From positions 1-7,123 of the forward strand of contig JASLEN010000207.1 of the NCBI GenBank assembly GCA_030151105.1: a stretch of 7,123 nt of DNA, given 5' to 3'. Under the pieces are notes generated by a model that did no database searches, had not been told where the DNA came from, and worked only from the letters and a program-made list of their open reading frames with translations. This document shows positions 1 to 7,002 of this stretch, in pieces. This stretch comes from Dysgonomonas sp. Lineage in GTDB: Bacteria > Bacteroidota > Bacteroidia > Bacteroidales > Dysgonomonadaceae. Every line of letters starts with the position of its first letter. Positions within the stretch are counted from its first letter, which is position 1. Position numbers and translations under genes: made by a program.

Positions 1-2
1 TA

Positions 3-947
3 GAATCGTACAAGGCTAACTATGGCAAATACGAGAAAGTTGAAGAAGGAGCAAAAGAAACTGACCTTATCAGAGGTAGAATAGCTGAGCTAGAAGATGG
101 CAAAGTAAAAGAAGGTGGAATCACAGTAGAAGAAGCTGTTATCATGCCTTCATACATCAAAGAAGCTGGTGAACAAAAGAAATTCATCGGAGTAAAACCA
201 GGTGCTGCTATAACATTCAACCCTGGAAAAGCTTATGAAGGAAATGCTGCTGAACTAGCATCATTACTAAAAATGGACAAAGAGGAAGTAACTACTCTTC
301 CTGCTGAATTCACTTTTGAAGTAAGTGAAATCACTCGCTACAAAGAAGCAGAAATGAACCAAGAGCTTTTCGACAAAGTATTTGGTGAAGGAACTGTAAA
401 AACTGAAAAAGAGTTTGAAGAGAAAGTAAAAGAAACTATCCAAGCACAATTCAAACCAGACTGCGACTACAAATTCTTAGTAGATGCAAAAGAACTATTA
501 TTCAAAAAAGCTGGTGACATTGAATTCCCATCTACATTCCTTAAACGTTGGATGCTTGCTTCTGACAAGGAAAGAGATGCTGCAAAAATGGATGAACAAT
601 ATCCTTTGATTGAAGAAGATTTGAAATTCCACCTTATCAAAGAACAAATTGCAAAAGACAGCGAAATCAAAATAGAGCAAGAAGACATGAAATCTATTGC
701 CATGCAAGCTGCTCAAGCTCAATTTGCACAATATGGCATGATGGGTCTTCCACCAGAAATGGTAGAAAACTATGCTAACGACATGTTGAAGAATGAGGAA
801 AATGCTCGCAATCTATTTGACAGAGCAATGGAAAATAAAATAGCTGAAGTGTTGAAAGAAAAATTAGGAGTTGAAGAAAAAACTGTAACTCTTGATGAAT
901 TCCGCAAATTCTTTGAAACAGAAGAAGCAACAACAGAAGAAAAATAA
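3..947 (+). CDS. tig: Trigger factor, C-terminal 314 codons (5' end outside window)
   Basis: Trigger factor is the ATP-independent chaperone that docks at the ribosome exit tunnel and shields nascent chains. The reading frame is open from the window edge, so the N-terminal ribosome-binding domain and the start codon lie to the left. At about 450 aa for the family, roughly the first 135 residues are missing. The first ~110 visible residues correspond to the FKBP-like middle domain (GKYEKVEEG, then MPSYIKEAGEQKKFIG, then FEVSEITRYKEAEMNQELFDKVFG). The rest is the helical, lysine/glutamate-rich chaperone domain, which includes EKEFEEKVKETI and an acidic tail ending TEEATTEEK. The middle domain lacks the GFEDGI-type segment of E. 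coli trigger factor, so prolyl isomerase activity is doubtful. That divergence appears usual for Bacteroidota. A terminator follows 35 bp after the stop, so tig ends its own transcript, separate from clpP. Identification is by overall pattern and by the clpP-clpX neighbourhood. Confidence 0.93.
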   Translation, partial: ESYKANYGKYEKVEEGAKETDLIRGRIAELEDGKVKEGGITVEEAVIMPSYIKEAGEQKKFIGVKPGAAITFNPGKAYEGNAAELASLLKMDKEEVTTLPAEFTFEVSEITRYKEAEMNQELFDKVFGEGTVKTEKEFEEKVKETIQAQFKPDCDYKFLVDAKELLFKKAGDIEFPSTFLKRWMLASDKERDAAKMDEQYPLIEEDLKFHLIKEQIAKDSEIKIEQEDMKSIAMQAAQAQFAQYGMMGLPPEMVENYANDMLKNEENARNLFDRAMENKIAEVLKEKLGVEEKTVTLDEFRKFFETEEATTEEK

Positions 948-982
948 GAATCGGAGAAATCTGGATTCGTTAAATAATAAAG

Positions 983-1016
983 GACGAGTAACATTTTATT
1001 GCTACTCGTCTTTTTT
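983..1016 (+). terminator. Intrinsic terminator after tig
   Basis: GACGAGTA (983-990) pairs perfectly with TACTCGTC (1003-1010) around a 12-nt loop and is followed directly by six T residues (1011-1016). The A-rich bases just left of the stem can add further A-U pairs with the T-tract. The position, 35 bp after the tig stop and ahead of the clpP promoter candidate, fits a rho-independent terminator of the tig transcript. Confidence 0.88.
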
Positions 1017-1052
1017 ATCCATTTTATTTAGTATATTCATCTATACTATTTC

Positions 1053-1085
1053 TTTGGATGTTATAGATATTTATGTATAACTTTG
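1053..1085 (+). promoter_or_regulatory. Candidate Bacteroidota-type promoter for clpP-clpX
   Basis: TTTG (1053-1056) is followed after 21 nt by TAACTTTG (1078-1085). This is an exact match to the Bacteroidota sigma-factor consensus TTTG-N(about 19-21)-TAnnTTTG. It lies downstream of the tig terminator and upstream of clpP. It predicts a transcript start near 1091-1093 and a leader of about 140 nt. The leader (to 1231) is AU-rich, with no recognisable riboswitch and no clear Shine-Dalgarno sequence. Its only visible structure is a possible long-range 8-bp pairing of 1103-1110 with 1155-1162 (one G-U pair). No gene is seen in the 284-bp tig-clpP gap. Confidence 0.6.
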
Positions 1086-1231
1086 TTTGAAGGGTAAAAA
1101 ACCGCTTGCACACAAGTTTTGTATCATAAGTCATTCTTTTCGATGAACATCACATGCAAGTGAGTTGTTTAACTAGACATAAAATATCAAAATACAGACG
1201 AAATAAAATCATAAAATAAATTTCATAAAAG

Positions 1232-1903
1232 ATGAACAACGATTTTAGGAAATATGCTACCAAGCATTTAGGCATGAATGGTCTAGCACTAGATCAATAT
1301 GCTACTATAACTAGCAGTTATATATCACCAACTATTATAGAAGAGCGCCAACTCAATGTTGCGCAAATGGACGTATTCTCAAGATTGATGATGGATAGAA
1401 TCATCTTCCTGGGAACACAAGTGGATGACTATACTGCAAACGTAATACAAGCTCAGCTTCTATATCTAGACTCGGCTGATTCGGGGAAAGATATCTCAAT
1501 TTATATTAACTCACCTGGTGGTTCAGTATATGCTGGATATGGAATCTATGACACTATGCAATTTATAAATAGTGATGTATCTACCATCTGTACAGGGATT
1601 GCAGCTTCTATGGCAGCAGTATTGCTTGTGGCTGGTGAAAAAGGAAAACGTTTTGCACTTCAGCACTCTCGTGTGATGATTCACCAACCTCTAGGAGGAG
1701 CACAAGGTCAGGCATCTGATATCGAAATCACTGCACGTGAGATAGGTAAAGTGAAAAAAGAATTGTACACCATCATATCAAATCACTCAGGGAAACCATT
1801 TGAAGACGTAGAACGTGACTCTGATCGTGACTATTGGATGACCTCTAGCGAGGCTCAAGCCTATGGTATGATTGACAAAGTGATGACAAAGGATAAAAAA
1901 TAA
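1232..1903 (+). CDS. clpP: ATP-dependent Clp protease proteolytic subunit ClpP
   Basis: ClpP is the serine peptidase that forms a barrel of two seven-subunit rings in the cytoplasm and degrades proteins unfolded and fed in by a Clp ATPase, here ClpX. The 223-aa product carries all family marks. Ser126 lies in TGIAASMAAV and His151 in RVMIHQPLGG. Asp200 in RDSDRDYWM fits the third triad position by its 74-residue offset from Ser126, the same as in E. coli. The oxyanion-region motif YINSPGGSVYAG spans 91-102. Residues 1 to about 28 precede the conserved core that starts near YISPTIIEERQ, and probably form a processed propeptide. The ATG at 1232 was chosen because it gives the N-terminus MNNDFRKYATKHLGMNG, as in Bacteroides-type ClpP. 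It has no Shine-Dalgarno sequence, which is normal in this phylum. clpX follows after 22 bp, so the two are surely co-transcribed from the promoter at 1053-1085. Confidence 0.97.
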   Translation: MNNDFRKYATKHLGMNGLALDQYATITSSYISPTIIEERQLNVAQMDVFSRLMMDRIIFLGTQVDDYTANVIQAQLLYLDSADSGKDISIYINSPGGSVYAGYGIYDTMQFINSDVSTICTGIAASMAAVLLVAGEKGKRFALQHSRVMIHQPLGGAQGQASDIEITAREIGKVKKELYTIISNHSGKPFEDVERDSDRDYWMTSSEAQAYGMIDKVMTKDKK

Positions 1904-1925
1904 GGGAAGAGGAAGCAAGGCTTAA

Positions 1926-3167
1926 ATGAGTAAAAAAGAAGGAAACAAAAGTAAGTGTAGCTTTTGTGGTCGCAACGACCAAGATGTAAACATGCTTATT
2001 TCTGGTTTATCAGCTGACATTTGTGACAGTTGCGCCGAACAAGCATACACCATCATCAAAGAAAATTTGGACAGCAAAGTAAGTGTCAAACAACATGGAT
2101 TGGACAAAAACAAGCTACCCAACCCTATCAAAATAAAAGAACATCTCGATCAATATATTATTGGTCAGGATAGTGCCAAGAAGCATCTCTCTGTAGCGGT
2201 TTACAATCACTACAAGCGACTGATGCAAGAAGTGGCAGATGATGTAGAGATAGAAAAATCGAACATCATCATGGTAGGACCCACTGGTACTGGTAAAACG
2301 ATGTTGGCACGCACAATTGCAAAAATGTTAGAAGTACCTTTTGCAATAGTAGATGCTACCGTGTTGACCGAAGCTGGATATGTGGGAGAAGACATCGAAA
2401 GCATCTTGACTAGGCTATTGCAATCATCAGACTATGATGTGGCTTCTGCCGAAAGAGGAATCGTTTTTATAGATGAGATAGACAAAATTGCACGCAAAGG
2501 CGACAATCCATCCATCACTCGTGATGTGAGTGGAGAAGGTGTACAACAAGGACTACTCAAGCTTTTGGAAGGATCGGTTATCAATGTGCCGCCACAAGGA
2601 GGCAGAAAACACCCTGACCAAAAGATGATAGCAGTGGATACAAAAAATATCTTGTTTGTATGCGGAGGAGCTTTTGACGGAATAGAAAGAAGAATTGCCC
2701 AACGTCTAAATACTAGAGTAGTCGGCTATGCTGCTGCAAAAGATAAAGAAGGCGTGGACAGAAATAATATGTTACAATATATATCGCCACAAGATTTGAA
2801 GTCATTTGGCTTGATACCTGAAATCATAGGACGTTTGCCAGTATTGACTCATTTAGAGAATCTTGACAGAGATGCACTAAGAAGAATTTTGACTGAGCCT
2901 AAGAACTCAATAATCAAACAATATGTCAAGCTTTTTGACATGGATAGTGTGTCGCTTACCTTCGAAGAAGGCGTTTACGAATATATTGTGGACAAGGCTA
3001 TAGAATATAAACTAGGAGCTAGAGGATTACGTTCGATCGTAGAAACAATAATGATGGAAGCAATGTACACAACTCCATCGACAGACAAAAAAGAACTCAA
3101 CATCACGCAACAGTATGCTATAGAGCAGATTGAGAGTTCAAATTTAGGCAGGTTGAAAAACTCGTAA
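1926..3167 (+). CDS. clpX: ATP-dependent Clp protease ATP-binding subunit ClpX
   Basis: ClpX is the hexameric AAA+ unfoldase that recognises tagged substrates and threads them into ClpP. The 413-aa protein is complete. The N-terminal zinc-binding domain has Cys11, Cys14, Cys33 and Cys36 (CSFC and CDSC). The AAA+ core has Walker A GPTGTGKT (118-125), pore-1 loop GYVGED (151-156, Tyr152), Walker B IVFIDEID (179-186, catalytic Glu184), RKH loop (227-229), arginine finger Arg303 in IIGRLP, and sensor-2 Arg366 in GARGLRS. The loop that docks into ClpP reads VGY (266-268) in place of the E. coli IGF. I believe this is typical for Bacteroidota. The ATG at 1926 follows a purine-rich spacer (GGAAGAGGAAGCAAGG, 1905-1920) whose AAGG lies 5 nt ahead, an unusually Shine-Dalgarno-like context for this phylum. 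No terminator is seen after the stop, so some read-through to recQ is possible. Confidence 0.97.
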   Translation: MSKKEGNKSKCSFCGRNDQDVNMLISGLSADICDSCAEQAYTIIKENLDSKVSVKQHGLDKNKLPNPIKIKEHLDQYIIGQDSAKKHLSVAVYNHYKRLMQEVADDVEIEKSNIIMVGPTGTGKTMLARTIAKMLEVPFAIVDATVLTEAGYVGEDIESILTRLLQSSDYDVASAERGIVFIDEIDKIARKGDNPSITRDVSGEGVQQGLLKLLEGSVINVPPQGGRKHPDQKMIAVDTKNILFVCGGAFDGIERRIAQRLNTRVVGYAAAKDKEGVDRNNMLQYISPQDLKSFGLIPEIIGRLPVLTHLENLDRDALRRILTEPKNSIIKQYVKLFDMDSVSLTFEEGVYEYIVDKAIEYKLGARGLRSIVETIMMEAMYTTPSTDKKELNITQQYAIEQIESSNLGRLKNS

Positions 3168-3206
3168 AAGTATAACTGTTAATTATCAAATTAGTTGATA
3201 AAAAAA

Positions 3207-3238
3207 ATTGCAAGTCTGGAATTAGGAATTTACCTTCG
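3207..3238 (+). promoter_or_regulatory. Candidate promoter for recQ
   Basis: ATTG (3207-3210), 20 nt of spacer, then TACCTTCG (3231-3238) approximates the Bacteroidota consensus TTTG-N(about 20)-TAnnTTTG, with one mismatch in each element. It sits in the 110-bp clpX-recQ gap and would give a leader of roughly 35 nt. The spacing and position are good but the match is imperfect, so recQ could also be served by read-through from clpX. Confidence 0.42.
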
Positions 3239-3277
3239 TGTGATTTTTCTGGTCTTCACAACCATTAAAAGAGTATT

Positions 3278-5461
3278 ATGAGTAGTAATAAAGACATGTT
3301 GACTGAGGCTCTCAAGAAACATTTTGGCTTCGATTCCTTCAAAGGAAATCAGAAGGCTATTATCCAAAATGTACTTGACCAAAGAGACTCTTTTGTTCTG
3401 ATGCCTACTGGTGGAGGGAAGTCTTTGTGTTATCAACTACCTGCACTCATCATGGAGGGAACAGCGTTGATAATATCGCCACTTATAGCGCTAATGAAAA
3501 ATCAAGTGGATGCAATCAGAAGTTTTAGCGAAGACGACTCCATTGCACACTTCATCAACTCGTCGCTTTCAAAGGCGGCAATTGATCAAGCGAAGGCAGA
3601 TATATTGGCAGGCAAAACAAAATTGCTATATTGTGCCCCAGAAACACTATCGCGTGAAGATGCGGTAGAATTTCTCAAAAAAATTACGATATCTTTCTAC
3701 GCAATAGACGAAGCACACTGTATTTCGGAGTGGGGACACGATTTTCGCCCAGAGTATAGACGCATAAAGCCTATTATAAACGAAATAAATAAACGACCTC
3801 TGATAGCGCTTACAGCAACTGCTACACCTAAGGTGCAGACAGATATTCAGAAGAATCTAGATATGCTAGATGCAGACGTTTATAAAGCATCGTTCAATAG
3901 AGATAATCTTGTTTACGAAGTTGAGGATAAAACAAAAGATGTTGACAGAGACATCATCAAGTTTATCAAACAACATTCAGGAAAATCTGGAATAGTATAT
4001 TGCTTAAGTAGAAAAAAGGTAGAAGAGTTTGCCGAAATTCTGCAAACAAATAACATCAATGCCCTACCCTATCATGCTGGACTAGACCAAGCAACGAGAA
4101 ATGCCAATCAAGATGCATTCTTGATGGAGAAAACAGACGTAATAGTTGCCACCATAGCCTTTGGTATGGGAATAGACAAACCCGATGTGAGGTTTGTGAT
4201 TCACTACGATATGCCAAAGAGTTTGGAAGGATATTACCAAGAAACTGGTAGAGCAGGAAGAGATGGAGGAGAAGGACGATGTGTTGCTTTTTATAGCAAT
4301 AAGGATTTGCAAAAACTAGAGAAATTTATGCAAGGACGCCCAGTGGCTGAGCAAGAAATAGGAAAGCAGTTACTCATTGAAACTGCCAACTATGCTGAGA
4401 CTGCTATGTGTCGAAAAAAGGTATTACTTCACTATTTTGGTGAAGAATATAATGAGTCAAACTGTGGTCATTGTGACAATTGTAACAACCCCCGAAAAGA
4501 AGTGGAAGCAAAAGAATTATTAGTGACAGCCATTGAAGTTGTCGATGAGCTAAAAGGAAAATTTAAAACTGAGTATATTGTTAATGTACTCGTAGGTAAG
4601 GAAACATCAGAAATTGAGACCTATGGACACATGGATCTTGAGATTTTTGGTAGTGGAAGCGATGCCGATTCTGACACATGGTATGCAGTAATCAGTCAAG
4701 CTGTAGTAGCAGGATATTTTGAAAAAGATATCGAAAACTACGGACTGCTATCAGTTACCAAAAAAGGTAAGTCATTCTTTAAAAAACCGACTTCATTCAA
4801 AATCGTTCTTGATGACGATGATGAGGAAATGGAAGATATAGATGACATGGACATGAAAGGTGGCGGTTCGGCTGCCGATCCTGTACTGTTCTCTATAATG
4901 AAAGACTTGAGAAAGAAAATGGCTAAAAAGCTAGACGTACCGCCTTACGTTATTTTCCAAGACCCATCGCTCGAGTCTATGGCTACGATCTACCCTATTA
5001 CAATGGAAGAACTTCAGAATATTCCAGGAGTAGGTGCAGGAAAAGCTAAAAGATACGGAGCTGAATTCTTAGAGGTAATAAAGAGACACGTTGAAGAAAA
5101 CGAAATAGAACGACCTGAAGACCTAAGAGTTAAAACTGTAGCCAACAAATCTAAAATGAAAGTAGAGATTGTGCAAGCAATCGACCGCAAGGTTGCTTTG
5201 GATGACTTGGCAGAATCGAAAGGAATGGAATTTGCAGAACTTCTTAGTGAAGTAGAAGCTATTGTATTCTCTGGAACAAAAATAAATATAGATTATTTCA
5301 TCCCAGAAGTTATAGATGAAGATAGCGTAGAAGATATTTTCCTATACTTCCAAGAAGCAGACTCAGATAGCCTTGAAGATGCTGTTGAAGAGCTAGGGAT
5401 GTATTCGGAAGAAGAAATAAGACTCATTAGAATTAAGTTCTTATCAGATATGGCGAACTAA
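3278..5461 (+). CDS. recQ: ATP-dependent DNA helicase RecQ (RecQ-Zn-WH-HRDC plus C-terminal extension)
   Basis: RecQ is a superfamily 2, 3'-to-5' DNA helicase of recombination and replication-fork repair. The 727-aa protein has an intact helicase core. Motif 0 is FKGNQKAII (Gln25), motif I is PTGGGKS (43-49), and motif II is DEAH (144-147), followed by the aromatic-rich loop CISEWGHDFRPEY. Motif III is TATATP (179-184), motif V FGMGIDKPDVRFVIH (295-309) and motif VI QETGRAGRDG (321-330). The zinc site is Cys378 with Cys396, Cys399 and Cys402 (CGHCDNC). A winged-helix (RQC) region follows at about 405-510, then a very acidic linker (DDDDEEMEDIDDMDM, 512-526). The HRDC domain is at about 532-605, including MEELQNIPGVGAGKAKRYG. 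The last ~115 residues go beyond the E. coli-type protein and contain a helix-turn-helix-like stretch (AIDRKVALDDLAESKGM, 634-650). I recall this extension as normal for Bacteroidota RecQ. The ATG at 3278 places motif 0 at the usual distance. A strong terminator follows the stop. Confidence 0.95.
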   Translation: MSSNKDMLTEALKKHFGFDSFKGNQKAIIQNVLDQRDSFVLMPTGGGKSLCYQLPALIMEGTALIISPLIALMKNQVDAIRSFSEDDSIAHFINSSLSKAAIDQAKADILAGKTKLLYCAPETLSREDAVEFLKKITISFYAIDEAHCISEWGHDFRPEYRRIKPIINEINKRPLIALTATATPKVQTDIQKNLDMLDADVYKASFNRDNLVYEVEDKTKDVDRDIIKFIKQHSGKSGIVYCLSRKKVEEFAEILQTNNINALPYHAGLDQATRNANQDAFLMEKTDVIVATIAFGMGIDKPDVRFVIHYDMPKSLEGYYQETGRAGRDGGEGRCVAFYSNKDLQKLEKFMQGRPVAEQEIGKQLLIETANYAETAMCRKKVLLHYFGEEYNESNCGHCDNCNNPRKEVEAKELLVTAIEVVDELKGKFKTEYIVNVLVGKETSEIETYGHMDLEIFGSGSDADSDTWYAVISQAVVAGYFEKDIENYGLLSVTKKGKSFFKKPTSFKIVLDDDDEEMEDIDDMDMKGGGSAADPVLFSIMKDLRKKMAKKLDVPPYVIFQDPSLESMATIYPITMEELQNIPGVGAGKAKRYGAEFLEVIKRHVEENEIERPEDLRVKTVANKSKMKVEIVQAIDRKVALDDLAESKGMEFAELLSEVEAIVFSGTKINIDYFIPEVIDEDSVEDIFLYFQEADSDSLEDAVEELGMYSEEEIRLIRIKFLSDMAN

Positions 5462-5498
5462 TCGATAAAAGAAAAGTAGCCAAAAACGATTTATTTAC

Positions 5499-5537
5499 AT
5501 ACACCTTTTGTACATCCAGTACAAAAGGTGTATTTTT
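5499..5537 (+). terminator. Strong intrinsic terminator between recQ and coaD
   Basis: A perfect 15-bp inverted repeat joins ATACACCTTTTGTAC (5499-5513) to GTACAAAAGGTGTAT (5519-5533) around the 5-nt loop ATCCA. A run of five T residues (5533-5537) closes it. It starts 37 bp after the recQ stop. Its U-tract ends only 27 bp before the coaD ATG, so the hairpin must end recQ transcripts or attenuate expression of coaD. Confidence 0.88.
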
Positions 5538-5564
5538 ATATAATTGCATCATAAAATTGAAAAG

Positions 5565-6023
5565 ATGAAACGTAAAGCGATATTTCCTGGTACATTCGAT
5601 CCCTTCACCATTGGTCACCATTCGTTAGTGAAGCGCTCATTAGAGCTAGTAGATGAATTAGTTATTGCCATAGGTGTAAATGACACAAAGAAGACCTACT
5701 TTCCACTCGAAAAGAGGATTGAAATGATACAACAATTATATAAGAGCGACGGTCGTATTTCTGTTGTTTCGTACAACTCCCTAACTGTAGATTTTGCAGA
5801 AGAAATAGGCGCTAGTTGTATTGTAAGAGGTATCAGAACAATCAATGATTTTGAATACGAAAAGACTATTGCAGACATGAATAGAACGTTGGCAGGAGTA
5901 GAGACAATCGTTCTTTTCACCGAACCCGAGCTTACTCATATCAGTTCGACCATAGTCAGAGAGTTGTTGAGATATGGCAGAGATGTAACAAAATTTATTC
6001 CCGAAGGTATAAATATTTCATAG
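5565..6023 (+). CDS. coaD: Pantetheine-phosphate adenylyltransferase (PPAT)
   Basis: CoaD transfers AMP from ATP to 4'-phosphopantetheine to give dephospho-CoA, the fourth of five steps in coenzyme A synthesis, in the cytoplasm. The 152-aa product is full length for this hexameric nucleotidyltransferase. The N-terminal ATP-binding motif is GTFDPFTIGH (9-18, with TIGH as the T/HxGH signature). The substrate-binding segment is RGIRTINDFEYE (89-100), and the C-terminal signature is HISSTIVRE (125-133). The start was set at ATG 5565, giving MKRKAIFPGTFDP. A TTG 21 bp upstream (5544) is in frame, but it would add seven residues not expected in the family, and it lies almost against the terminator. 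No convincing separate promoter is visible between that terminator and the ATG. The best -7-like element is TATAATTG (5539-5546), with no partner TTTG at the right distance. The S41 peptidase gene follows after 91 bp on the same strand. Confidence 0.96.
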   Translation: MKRKAIFPGTFDPFTIGHHSLVKRSLELVDELVIAIGVNDTKKTYFPLEKRIEMIQQLYKSDGRISVVSYNSLTVDFAEEIGASCIVRGIRTINDFEYEKTIADMNRTLAGVETIVLFTEPELTHISSTIVRELLRYGRDVTKFIPEGINIS

Positions 6024-6114
6024 CCTTAAAAGTATTTGTATATTTACGCATAACAAACTTTGGTTTATGCAACTATACTCACACTCTATTAAAACAACAA
6101 TCAAATTATAAACT

Positions 6115-7002
6115 ATGAAAGGAAAAATCCTTGCTACTATAAGCCTACTCCTTGTCACATTATTAAGTTGTGCACAACAAATGCGACTGAGTGATGGAGG
6201 GCTAAAACTGCTGAGAACGCAACAATACATCGAGAACCTCTACGTGGATGAGCTGAAAGAAGAAGACAAATACGTGGAAGAAGTGGTAAAATCTATGCTT
6301 GCCAACCTCGACCCACATTCTACTTACATCAGCGCCAAAGAAGTCAAAGAAATGGAAGAGCCTCTAGAAGGGAATTTTGACGGTATTGGTATTTCGTTCA
6401 ACATGCTCACTGACACCTTATATGTGATAGAAACCGTAGCAGGTGGTCCATCCGAAAAAGTAGGGATTAGACCAGGAGACAAAATAATGTATGTCAACGA
6501 CACCATTATTTCTGGAATTAAAAAGCCGAACAATGAGGTTATAAAAATGCTGAGAGGAAAAAAAGGCACAAAGGTGCATGTAAAAGTTCTGAGAAAAGGA
6601 TACGAAGACCTTTTGGCATTTACCATCGTAAGAGATAAGATTCCAATTTATAGCCTCGACGCATCTTATATGGTTAATAAAGAAACAGGGTATATCAAGC
6701 TCAGTAGATTTGGAGCCACTACTCACAATGAATTTAGAGAAGCCTGCAAAAAACTACAAAAGGAAGGGATGAAAAACTTGATTCTCGACCTTGAATATAA
6801 TGGAGGAGGCTATCTATCTGCTGCAATAGACATAGGCAAAGAATTCTTGGAAAGAAGCGAACTAATTGTTTATACGGAGGGAAAAAGACATCCCAAACGT
6901 GAAGAAGTAGCCAATGGATATGGCATCGTTAAAAGTGGAAAATTAATTGTACTCATCAATGAAGGTTCTGCCAGTAAAAAATACCAGCCATGGCAGAATT
7001 AA
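6115..7002 (+). CDS. S41 family C-terminal processing peptidase, truncated after catalytic Ser
   Basis: This resembles the Bacteroidota carboxyl-terminal processing (tail-specific, CtpA/Prc-type) proteases, envelope serine peptidases that trim or degrade proteins from the C-terminus. MKGKILATISLLLVTLLSC is an export signal with a possible lipobox (LLSC, Cys19). No acidic residues follow the Cys. Residues ~35-80 are the N-terminal helical part (NLDPHSTYIS). A PDZ domain covers ~85-170 (GNFDGIGISFNMLTDTLYVIE, then VGIRPGDKIMYVND). The protease fold starts near 175 (RDKIPIYSLDASYMV, GYIKLSRFGATTHNEF, LILDLEYNGGGYL). The family motif NEGSAS is reached at 282-287, with Ser287 at the catalytic position. 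The frame then leaves the family sequence (KKYQPWQN, stop). The expected SEI segment and the catalytic lysine (FGKG, about 25 residues on) are missing, as are some 250 further residues. As written it should be inactive. It is either a true broken gene or the result of a chimeric contig end. Confidence 0.88.
   Translation: MKGKILATISLLLVTLLSCAQQMRLSDGGLKLLRTQQYIENLYVDELKEEDKYVEEVVKSMLANLDPHSTYISAKEVKEMEEPLEGNFDGIGISFNMLTDTLYVIETVAGGPSEKVGIRPGDKIMYVNDTIISGIKKPNNEVIKMLRGKKGTKVHVKVLRKGYEDLLAFTIVRDKIPIYSLDASYMVNKETGYIKLSRFGATTHNEFREACKKLQKEGMKNLILDLEYNGGGYLSAAIDIGKEFLERSELIVYTEGKRHPKREEVANGYGIVKSGKLIVLINEGSASKKYQPWQN
6970..6982. other. Breakpoint joining S41 gene to unrelated minus-strand sequence
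   Basis: Left of about 6975 the + strand encodes S41 peptidase up to GSAS. From about 6973 rightwards the complementary strand reads as the start of a YqaE/Pmp3-like protein. The bases AGT (6973-6975) fit both sides: Ser287 of S41, and ACT (Thr16) on the minus strand. A few bases of microhomology therefore probably lie at the joint. No target-site duplication, insertion-sequence end or tRNA was seen here. The cause, rearrangement or assembly chimera, cannot be told from the sequence alone. Confidence 0.6.

Noticed and set aside
892..1080. 62-codon + strand frame overlapping the end of tig
   Set aside because: It overlaps tig in another frame, runs through the terminator hairpin, and encodes a low-complexity K/Q-rich then F/I-rich peptide with no family look.
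3183..3201. Hairpin TTATCAA-loop-TTGATAA after clpX as a terminator
   Set aside because: The 7-bp stem is all but pure A-T and is followed by an A-run instead of T residues on the + strand, so it is not an intrinsic terminator for clpX, and no minus-strand gene ends here.
5544..5564. Upstream TTG start adding seven residues to CoaD
   Set aside because: The ATG at 5565 gives the family-typical N-terminus, six residues before the FPGTFDP segment, and TTG starts are uncommon.
6035..6062. Promoter for the S41 gene: TTTG (6035-6038) with AAACTTTG (6055-6062)
   Set aside because: The spacer is only 16 nt and the -7 element misses the first T of TAnnTTTG, so the support is too weak to list.
6048..6070. 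Hairpin GCATAA / TTATGC after coaD as a terminator
   Set aside because: Six pairs with an 11-nt loop and no T-tract behind it. It probably arose by chance in AT-rich DNA.
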